DNA of 64,000 bases, taken from assembly GCA_030248065.1 (NCBI GenBank), contig JASAMV010001995.1, positions 1 to 64,000 of the forward strand, read 5' to 3'. The position numbers and the translations under genes were made by a program. Positions 40,662-49,007 of this stretch are shown here, piece after piece (position 1 is the stretch's first letter; each line of letters opens with the position of its first letter). The notes below the pieces were generated by a model. The model saw nothing but the letters and a program-made list of their open reading frames with translations. It made no database searches and was not told the DNA's origin. Origin of the DNA: Rhynchonema sp. JSB1_4 (lineage: Eukaryota; Nematoda; Chromadorea; Monhysterida; Xyalidae).

Positions 40662-41028
40662 ATGGTGGGATATTGGGTGGGATACAATGCCACACCTTTT
40701 GTCTATGGGATACTCAGGATCATCAAGGATTCGTTAAAAATGTTCAATGGTACGTATAACTATGGATCGCTGCATTTTCTATCGTTTCAAATCCTTCACT
40801 GTGTATGTGCCACTGTTTTCAGATTTCGGCAAAGACGGCGGGCGGCCCAATCCCGCACCGACCCCAGGCTAGTGATGGAATTTTTATCCAGCGCAAATCC
40901 ATGTGAGACATCAGTAGGTATGATGGACTGGAGGTGGAGGAGGCAACAGCAGGAGCGGAGGAGGAGGTGGAGGAGCAAATGGGGACGAGAACGAATATGT
41001 TGAGTATAATGGAGACGAGCAAAACTAA
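40662..41028 (+). pseudogene. Decayed glycine-rich family member 5
   Basis: About 40683-40749 encodes NATPFVYGILRIIKDSLKMF, homologous to the end of exon 1 of member 4, with the same phase-1 donor (AATG|GTACGT). Exon 2 homologue 40823-40867 (45 nt, FGKDGGRPNPAPTP) keeps the GC donor context CCAG|GCTAGT. The exon 3 homologue (about 40925-41028, Gly-rich, ending ENEYVEYNGDEQN and TAA) has no AG acceptor giving the right frame; the nearest AGs put it out of frame. No signal-peptide exon is found upstream, where duplicated sequence from the protein A/B repeat abuts. It is most simply a broken copy. Confidence 0.6.
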
Positions 41029-41257
41029 TTCCAAAATCGTGCGTTCATCTATAACTACCAGACGACCACTCCTGAAAACGCCAATGTCATTTCAGTTCCA
41101 GCTCGGTGGCAAGGTCGACTACATGCCTGAATAAAGCGGAGTCACCACATTATTTGCGACATATGTATTTGCCTGTCGTTTTCATATACTGTTCGAAATT
41201 GCCCAGTCATGTTTCTAAGCTGCTGGTAAGGCAATTCACGCACAACATTTCACATTT

Positions 41258-41402
41258 AAGGCCTAACTATACTTCGTTCTCTCAGAGAACAAAGAACAAT
41301 TTGTTGCGCGCTGATTGGCTGTTGAACATAGTACGTGGACCAATCAGCGCGCGAAAATTTGTTCTTTGTTCTCTGAGAGAACGAAGTATAATTATAGGCC
41401 TT
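41258..41402. mobile_element. MITE, about 145 bp, with long inverted arms
   Basis: Near-perfect arms of about 60 bases: AAGGCCTA, then TATACTTCGTTCTCT, GAGAACAAAGAACAA and GCGCGCTGATTGG, mirrored from 41402 inward. The transcript would form a long hairpin. Flanking TTA may be the target duplication. Non-coding. Confidence 0.82.
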
Positions 41403-41704
41403 TAGGGCACCTTTAGTGTGAGTAACTTGTGTCACTCCTTTTTTCGTTGGTCTTAAATGGTCTGGTTCAAAATCTAATTAGTCGTTAAAAATTGCTAATT
41501 TGATCATATACATACATAATACTTCATATACATACATACATACTTCATAATAATACATCATACATATTCATAAGATATTGTTTATGTATGTACATATGTA
41601 TCTGGTTTCTAATGAACAAAGATCCAACCTGGGCACCGGAAGAAATGACCGTACCCAAAACAACACCGCAGGTGGAATTTTGGAACGGTGCGAACAAGAG
41701 CTTG

Positions 41705-41822
41705 TGTAAAGGTCGGTGTAAAGCTCGGTTTACACGTGAAACATTCGGTACCATTGACGTGTAATGTTTCAAGTTCACACCGAGCGCTTCACCACGAGCT
41801 TTCGTTGACTGACCTTTACACC
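41705..41822. mobile_element. Short inverted-repeat element (TGTAAAGGTC ends)
   Basis: Left end TGTAAAGGTCGGTGTAAAGCTCGG; right end inverted (CGAGCTTT, then GACTGACCTTTACACC). Internal GTGAAACATT and AATGTTTCAAG are also inverted. The same words occur around the hAT element at 1349. Confidence 0.6.
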
Positions 41823-41831
41823 TAACCGTTT

Positions 41832-42588
41832 AGGCTGCTTTCACAATGCACACGGGTTGCGGATCAAGGAAACGGGGGCCGTGAGATACTGAGCACGCAC
41901 CAGATTTCCCAATGCAAAATGCGGGTTGCGGGCTGGAGGTTCTAATCGCTCCCAATCCGCAACCCGCAAATGCCAACGCGCACGCGTCCTCGTTGTGAAA
42001 GCAAAAAGTGCATGCAGCGGGTCAAGTGCCTTACTCAAACTATGTATGCAGTAAATTACAGCCAACTTGATGTTTTCAGAAATAGGCTAACTTTTTCCAT
42101 ATACACCCAGACCTGTTCAGGAGCCAAAATGAAATGTTACGGGTTGCTTTGGAAGAATTGTTTTGCTCTGTTGAATTACTCAAATATACAAGGCGAACGT
42201 AAACCTCACATGAAGAAAGCAAAGCATTTGGCGTATGGCATACTGTTTATTGAACTCTGCAGTATCGAAGGCATGTCAAAATTCTAAAACATGTGCTCCC
42301 AGACCAAAGCGCCAACGAATAACAATCATCAGATCATGCGCTTATGACCCAAACCCGGAAAAATAGGATCAGCTTTAATTGATCCTATTTTTCTTATTTT
42401 TCTATCCTATTTCAGCTCTAAAAGGTGCGACCGACACGCAGCATTGTGAAAACAACTTTGCGTGCGGGTTGCGGGTTGCGGACCAGGCCATGACCCGCAA
42501 CCCGTACGCATTCTTGTGCTTTCAAAATGCAACGTGCGAGTTGCCGGCCGATCTGACCCGCAATCCGCATGCTTTGTCGAAGCAGCCT
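41832..42588. repeat. Element bounded by reiterated GCGGGTTGCGG words
   Basis: CGGGTTGCGGAT, GCGGGTTGCGGGCTGG and CCGCAACCCGCAA occur near 41847-41967, and GCGGGTTGCGGGTTGCGG, CCCGCAACCCG and CCCGCAATCCGC near 42463-42569. The outer ends (AGGCTGCTTTCACAATGCA near 41832 and its degenerate complement near 42588) look like inverted termini. Word orientation is partly mirrored. No coding sequence; no clear target duplication. Confidence 0.55.
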
Positions 42589-42751
42589 TGCACCGTTTCG
42601 AAAATTCCACCCCACGGTTGAGGGCCTGCCGATGTATTCAGACAGTGTTGCAGACTAACGAAAATACAACCACTGACACACGGTGCCAACATGCTTTCCG
42701 GCAACTTCTGACGAAAAAATCATAATACCCAAATCCTGCTATCATAGAATA

Positions 42752-43210
42752 TCATTTCAATTTTTTATTCAAGAGTTGTTTCAAAATTAGGTCCTTGTCC
42801 ACCGGTTGCCAGGGATGGGGCCCCCATCGCATCACCGGCTTTGCTGTCGTTGTGGTTGTGCGACCAGGAGAGGGCGGATGGTTGAAACGCCAGAAACGCG
42901 GCCAAAGCCCTAAACCGACGTTACTGTCGAAGACCGTCTCCTGTCTCTGCTGAAAAAAAGCGGCGTTTTAAGTTGAGCTGACTTGAAAGCTGTACTGGAA
43001 CTTTTGAACGTGAACCGTTATTGGTCAGTACGCCGCTGGTCTTGCGACCAGTGTGTTACTTGCTTGGCTTATAACCTAATACCGTCAGTCACTAGAATAA
43101 CTCACAATTGGTTTCGTCTCCCTTGAAGTTATCAAGACTCCTGAGCAGCCCAGGCACATCGGCAGCAGCCCGATTGCAGCCAAAGCCAACCAGTGCTTGC
43201 AGATGAACAT
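42752..43210 (-). CDS. Small Trp/Pro-rich secreted protein B (2 exons)
   Basis: Exon 1 is 43106-43210 (ATG, donor GTGAGT, phase 0) and exon 2 is 42752-42949 (TGA), together 100 residues. The signal peptide (WLALAAIGLLPMCLGC) and the core GLWPRFWRFNHPPSPG, TTTTTAKPVM, PHPWQPVDKDLILKQL are close to protein A. The paralogues differ at both sides of the intron: A has phase 1 and B phase 0, with compensating length differences in the two exons, and both frames stay intact. This supports real, constrained genes. The homologous block extends upstream to about 43640. Function unknown. Confidence 0.78.
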
Positions 43211-43649
43211 TGTGGAAATGAAACACACTTATTGCTGGGCTGGCAAGCGAATCACCTGCCGAGATCCAAATATTATCGCTATTGAACGTTTTTAACGTTC
43301 CGCAAGTCTGACGAAACAAGCGTAGATATCTTGCACGACTGTTGGATCAGAGCATAAAAGTGCTAAAAGAGTAATCGTGTTCCGAACAGTGACTCATTTT
43401 TGCCCAATGAGGCAGTCTCAACGGTGCCGGTTACGGTGCGGGCATTTTCAATCGCTATTCCGAAGTCGTCACAACGTGGCTGATGTCACCAGATGTCCCA
43501 CGAGCCAAACACAAAATAAACGACCCTATACTGACGGTATGAATGAATCATGCCTGCATTATTTTTATCTCTATTGTTGTTATCGTTCGGACATTTGGGA
43601 CGTTATTAGAGACGCGCAAGTTATTTTGGTATGTAATCACAAACCGTCA

Positions 43650-45500
43650 GTAACCGACGGGTGGGAAACTGCTGTTCCTGGTACCAATATCAGCATCGGA
43701 CTTGCCGCACAACAAGTCTATTTGAAGTAAAATATTCAGCTCGCCATCAAAAGTTCCAGCCCTAAGCCCGATGCCAGAGCCTAAGTGGTATGTACCGGTC
43801 GCGGAAGCGGCAAGGCATAGGGAAAGTCAGCTCCTGGCATTGTGTTGAGTGATTTCCGTTGAGTGGGATCAGATGTCCGTTGTAGTTTCGATTCAATAAT
43901 GCAAGTTCCGATAACTCAATATTCCGATGACCAATAACATATGATTCACTACGTCAGAAATATTAGTACAGCTTAATATTGAACCGACACTCACAGTCTC
44001 AATCTGAACAGTGCAAAACAGAACGTAAACACGCACACAGACAGAACAGACTCAATAAAAGTACAGGTAAATGATTGGCCATTGTTTGTGAGCGAAAATA
44101 GATTTATCAGAGAGAAAGTGAGTTCTTGACCATGAATGATCTGTGGACAGAATCATTCACAGCCATTGACCTCGACTGAATGCGATTGACGTTGGAAAGT
44201 TCGCAATGCCGCTGCTCAACCAGTGTGCCTGACGCGATCGTTGTTGCGTCGTTGTTGCATCGAAACACAGCTTGGCCACTGGACCCGAGGACCGAACCGC
44301 CATGTGATAATGATTGTGAGCACTGGGGCTCGACGACATGAAAGACTTGACCTTTGAACCACCGGGTCCAACCGGTACGACTCAGGCCATCCAGGTAATG
44401 GACGACTCCACCGAACCGACACGAATAGTCATCATCACGAATCACCTTTGGCTGACGTTCGACACCGAAGCAGTGTGACGGACACACGGGTCCGCCTGAC
44501 GAATTCATCACGCGATGTGGAATCTGTTATTCGCTGAAAAGTATGTGCCACCACCATGGCACGTATGGACTCGGAATTGGATCGGTGGGCCCTCGATTTG
44601 CACCAGGACTGCCCTCTCCACTAACAAATCAAAATTTGTAGGCAGTCAGTTGTGTCAGTTTGCTTTCTCCGTAGCATCAAGAGTAAACATAATAGAGCTA
44701 CGGACGGTTGATGCTCATGTTAGCATTTTGGACAAGGCATCCTTAGACAACAGTCGATTCCGCGACCAGCGAATTGGACATAAGTCCATCCGGACACTCG
44801 TCACCACCGTTCTCCAACAAGCGGATTCAGGCATCACCGTTCGAAGGGGAGGAAGTCTGCTGAACAACTCCTGACGGCCCGAGCAACTTTCAGCACAACT
44901 CTTCACCACCGGTCACTACTCGGACAATAGTCACTCCCAACACTCGGCAACATTTCGCAATAGACTCAGTCGCACAAACGAGGATCAACGAAGTAACTCG
45001 CCGCCGCCCAACATCCTCGGCGTGGCACTTCGCCACATCATTTTCTTTCGTTCTGCTCTGCAACGGGGGCATTAGAATTTCGGTCAATCTCAAATCGCCG
45101 CATGCTGTCGTCTGTGAGCGGTCTAAATGATAGTTCGGATGACAACTGCTGCATCGATGAACGAACCTGTTGATTCTCAAGGCGAAGCCGTTTTGCCCTT
45201 TGTCGGAATCGGGGCACGGCCCGGCGGTACTATTGATAGCGCTGGTTGGGATAATTGTGATTCGCGGAAATATTGAGCTTTGAAATCACAAACTTGATTG
45301 CTGTTATATTGAGCATGTGTTTCATATTGAGTGCACATAATTTGTGCTTTTTTGATGCGGTTTGCCCCACACGGGTGAAGCATGACATTTTATCGGGCGG
45401 GAGTGTGGCGGATGAGATCCGCTAACTGTAACTTCGGAACAGCCAGGCACTCATGTCATGTTTTGACTTGTGCTGCCTTAGATTGGAATGTGTGTGCGCA
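43650..45500. other. Region without a confident gene
   Basis: The longest isolated frame is 44107-44511 on the minus strand (134 codons, several Cys), which has no recognisable domain, no leader and no splice support. I do not call it a gene. An 80-90-base segment at 44644-44734 is repeated at 45548-45635. Confidence 0.4.
44644..44734. repeat. Direct repeat, copy 1 (partner at 45548-45635)
   Basis: The segment beginning CAGTTGTGTCAGTTTGCTTT and ending GTTGATGCTCATGTT plus a few bases recurs in the same orientation about 900 bases to the right with roughly five or six mismatches. The second copy overlaps the 3' end of the 1167-residue frame, so copy 1 may be a duplicated piece of that unit. 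Confidence 0.8.
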
Positions 45501-45503
45501 CTG

Positions 45504-48500
45504 CTAACCCTGCTTATACTGTATTGTGTAATCTTCCATGTACCATTCAGTTGTGTCAGTTTGCTTTCTCCGTAACATCAAGAGTAAACGTAATAGAGCT
45601 AAGGACGGTTGATGCTCATGTTCGCATTTTCGACAATACCAGGCCAACACGTATGTATGAGTAAAGCGGTGGTGGTGTGGTTGGGATGCAGTGTGTGTAT
45701 GCGGATTGGTCGTTGGGGACTTATCCGTATCAGGGTCTATCTTATTATGACTTATTATGGTTTGCTCTTCTGGGTTCTTCACTAAACATAGATCCTGGTG
45801 TACACTACCCACCACGTGGTTATTTGCATGTTGGTCACTAGGGGAGTCAGATTGAAGAACAACCTGGCTACCGTCGTTCCCACCTAACTTCCTAGCGGCT
45901 AGCGGTTCACCACTTTTGGCATACGCTCCGGCCCGTTCCGCCGTCCCATCTTCAGAGCACATAGCTTCCGTATTAATCATGCAGCGTTGACGCGTGCGCT
46001 GGCCCGTCTCTCTCCCACCGAATGAGGTGGCGTCATAACCAGACGAATCATAAACTTTGGCTATGCGATGCGTTCTCCACGCCTGTTGTTTGCGCTGGAG
46101 TTTCTTAGTTGGTCTCGGAATACCTCCTGCCTCGTTGGCTGGAACATGCCATTCATCCTCCGAACCGGCCCACTCCTCAGCGGAACCGATTGTCACGTCA
46201 CTCATATAACCGGCATACCTTTCCATCCTAGCGGCGTCGTATTCCGCTCCCACTCGGAACTCCCTGAGTTCGCAAGGGGCGAACGGGGCGTATATACAAT
46301 GGCTTGACTCGTGCAAGCAGGCCTGCACTTCCCTTCGGATACCTACTTCGGTCGAGTTCATATCGAATAAGAACTCGCCGTGCATATAACTGAAGTATGC
46401 AGAATACCCACAGACACTACCGGGCACATTGCAGGGCTCTAACTCTAAAACTAGCATATGGTCTGGACCTCCACTCAGATCAGGATTTGGGATCTGAGAA
46501 CCTCCTTTCTTATGACCTTCCTTCCATGATTTGCTTAATTTGTTTATTGTTTTACTTTTAACCCAATAAACCTTCACTTTACCCCATTCCAGGCCGTTGA
46601 CGCACCCATGCATCGACCGACGAGGGTCGTATTTCGCAATCATGGCCGGGTCTACCTCATATGGCCGTCTGGTGTCGATACCATCGAGGAACGAGGGATC
46701 GAAACCCGTAAGCCGACGTTTATTCCTTAATCTCACTGGCAAGTCTAGTTGTCCAGGGGTAATGAAGACACCTGGCTTATCTTGACTCAGCTGGACTCTA
46801 TATCGGTACCTATACGCCAACGTGTTCACACGAAGCGCTCGTTTCATAACGGCGGGATGAGCACTAAGCTCATGTCCCTCCTTATAGAGTCTGGCACACG
46901 TCAAGTCAGCCAGTGACACGCAGTTCCTAGCCATCAGACATAATTCCACGTCATCATCACCCGTAGGTACTAGTTCCTTCCGCGGGATACCCAGTAGAGG
47001 GTCAATCCCTTTCCTCCACACGTAATCAGCCCTCTTCTTAGCTTTCCCTTTCATTTCAGGAACGAATTCCGAATCACTGATGCCTCGCACCAACACATTG
47101 GCCAAGAACTCGAACAGAATCGACGAGTACGCCTTGGAAGAGGCCGTACTTTCACTTACTATTGACTTTGGCAACATATCTTCCTTATTGATGATCATCT
47201 TTTGTGAAACATCACCTTTACATATCTTATAGGCTGCCATACTGTGATACTTATCTATGCTTATGCAGCTTGATGACGAAGAATCATCAGAGCTAGGCAC
47301 CGCAATCGATGCAACCAACTTCTTTTGTGCAATATTCCGAACTGGACTATTGACACGACTTATGATCGCAGCCGACTTTCTTTCAGCAGTTTCGACCGAT
47401 GGTGCCTCACCATCCACAGTCGTCGAAACTGTCTTCTTATTATCATATAGACTGACATTACGTTCTAAGGTGTCACTATTACCAGTGGGGTCCAAGTGCA
47501 CCTCTTGCTTAGGGTGTGAAACATCACTCGTAGTTTCAGTACTTAAGCCGTGGCTTGGGTCTATCAAGCCCACTTCTGCCGTAGACTTCACTGTACGTAC
47601 TTTATCTTCACAGACCGGGCTTGGGCTAGGCCGCACCTCGGACGGTGAAACATCATCCTTGTTATCATGAATAACAATCTTATTTTCAGCCATAGCTGAC
47701 GTATCTTGAGCGGGTAGCTCACTTAGCATAGGGGTTTTGGCTGAGGTATGCAGCCTGGGTTCGATAGCCGAAGCCACAACCGTAGTTGGGCCGAACACTG
47801 GGCGTGCCAAGGATTCGGGCGTATCATCTGGACCACTTATGGAAGCCACTGATGGCGGTGCCGGGTTTGAACGGACAGGCTGGTGTCTCTGTTCCTTAGG
47901 TATCCCACCAAAGGGGTCACGTACTTCTACTTCAAGAGAGGACACTGGGCTGGCCAAATGTCCCTCCTTATCCTCTAGCAACTTCCCATCCCTGAACCTG
48001 ACGCTGGTCGGTCCGGACACAAGATCCGACCGAATGGCGACAGCTTCAGCCAACAAACCTAATGTCTCTCCAACTGAGCCGTATCCGCACAGAGGGTGCG
48101 TTTCCGTATTATCATTCGCTACCACATCGTATCCAATCATAATAGGAGTAGAACCTCGCGGGTCATGCCGATCCGCGCCTAAAAACGACTCTCCACGGTC
48201 GATGGCTGTGGCCTCGTCCGTGCATTCATTCGTATTTTGCATAGGCGGCAAAACCGCACCGCTTTCCGACATCTCTACCGTTTCATCCAGTGTGGGCAAA
48301 GCCACCAGTCCCTTATCTGACCTCTTTTCCAATCCTATCTGACCAACCGGGCTGGGCCCTGGCTGGGAACCATCCCCTGCCTCATAACCTTCTGTTTGCT
48401 TAATCTCGACTGAGGTCTGGCCTGAAAAGTGTCTTTCAACCAACTCTGCCCACGAATATGCCTCTTCTGACTGATCCAGCATCTGCTGGAGCTTATCCGA

Positions 48501-49007
48501 CGTATTCTTATAATCCGTAGAATCATCTGAATCGGGTAGCAGCCTGATGCTGCCCGAGTCATCGTCATCTGAACATATGGAAGACGAAGCCGCAGGTACC
48601 TTATGACCCTCCACCTGATGGCCTTCGTCTTGCGTATCAGTCCTATCTCCGGCCACGGGTTTAGTCTCAGCCCCAGCTGCAGACTTATCCGTGCCCGACT
48701 TCGGCTCAGAGACCGCATCTCGCGTACATATTGACCGTAGGGGGTCCGCATCAAGTTCTTCTCTTAATTTCCTATGATGGTCTCGCTCCTCTGCCGAAGC
48801 AGATTTGCCGACCGGTCCCGGGGGACCCATATGTTTCCTCTGGTTCGGGTCAGCGTCCTGTCCCGTGAAAATGGTGCAACTTGGCTCGGCGTCCCGCTCC
48901 AAGTTCGGTGCATGGTGCATAATTGACGAAGTGCACCCGAAATCCTCCTGCCGCGGCCACGTTCCAAAACGGGCCGACCGAAGACGACTTCGGGCCCTGA
49001 ATGGCAA
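45504..49007 (-). CDS. Orphan 1167-residue ORF, possibly element-encoded
   Basis: Uninterrupted minus-strand frame from ATG 49007 to a stop at 45504. Residues 1 to about 600 are low-complexity and acidic or Ser/Pro-rich, probably disordered. About 640-1000 looks globular: FLANVLVRGISDSEF, ADYVWRKGIDPLLGIP, YRYRYRVQLSQDKPGVFITP, MHGCVNGLEWGKVKVYWVK, GYSAYFSYMHGEFLF and VQACLHESSHCIYAPFAPC, with conserved-looking Trp and Cys. I recognise no family. It lacks introns in a region of intron-rich genes and points the same way as the retroelement to its right, so an element-encoded protein or a retrogene is plausible. Codon use within the frame looks protein-like. No RT or integrase motif is seen. 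Confidence 0.55.
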   Translation of the reverse strand: MPFRARSRLRSARFGTWPRQEDFGCTSSIMHHAPNLERDAEPSCTIFTGQDADPNQRKHMGPPGPVGKSASAEERDHHRKLREELDADPLRSICTRDAVSEPKSGTDKSAAGAETKPVAGDRTDTQDEGHQVEGHKVPAASSSICSDDDDSGSIRLLPDSDDSTDYKNTSDKLQQMLDQSEEAYSWAELVERHFSGQTSVEIKQTEGYEAGDGSQPGPSPVGQIGLEKRSDKGLVALPTLDETVEMSESGAVLPPMQNTNECTDEATAIDRGESFLGADRHDPRGSTPIMIGYDVVANDNTETHPLCGYGSVGETLGLLAEAVAIRSDLVSGPTSVRFRDGKLLEDKEGHLASPVSSLEVEVRDPFGGIPKEQRHQPVRSNPAPPSVASISGPDDTPESLARPVFGPTTVVASAIEPRLHTSAKTPMLSELPAQDTSAMAENKIVIHDNKDDVSPSEVRPSPSPVCEDKVRTVKSTAEVGLIDPSHGLSTETTSDVSHPKQEVHLDPTGNSDTLERNVSLYDNKKTVSTTVDGEAPSVETAERKSAAIISRVNSPVRNIAQKKLVASIAVPSSDDSSSSSCISIDKYHSMAAYKICKGDVSQKMIINKEDMLPKSIVSESTASSKAYSSILFEFLANVLVRGISDSEFVPEMKGKAKKRADYVWRKGIDPLLGIPRKELVPTGDDDVELCLMARNCVSLADLTCARLYKEGHELSAHPAVMKRALRVNTLAYRYRYRVQLSQDKPGVFITPGQLDLPVRLRNKRRLTGFDPSFLDGIDTRRPYEVDPAMIAKYDPRRSMHGCVNGLEWGKVKVYWVKSKTINKLSKSWKEGHKKGGSQIPNPDLSGGPDHMLVLELEPCNVPGSVCGYSAYFSYMHGEFLFDMNSTEVGIRREVQACLHESSHCIYAPFAPCELREFRVGAEYDAARMERYAGYMSDVTIGSAEEWAGSEDEWHVPANEAGGIPRPTKKLQRKQQAWRTHRIAKVYDSSGYDATSFGGRETGQRTRQRCMINTEAMCSEDGTAERAGAYAKSGEPLAARKLGGNDGSQVVLQSDSPSDQHANNHVVGSVHQDLCLVKNPEEQTIISHNKIDPDTDKSPTTNPHTHTASQPHHHRFTHTYVLAWYCRKCEHEHQPSLALLRLLLMLRRKQTDTTEWYMEDYTIQYKQG

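Noticed and set aside
44107..44511. 134-codon minus-strand frame with several Cys
   Set aside because: No domain, no leader, no splice partners; could be chance or a remnant.
47257..48342. Long plus-strand frames opposite the 1167-residue ORF (47257-47670, 47737-48342)
   Set aside because: Antisense shadows of the larger frame, without leader, domain or splice support.
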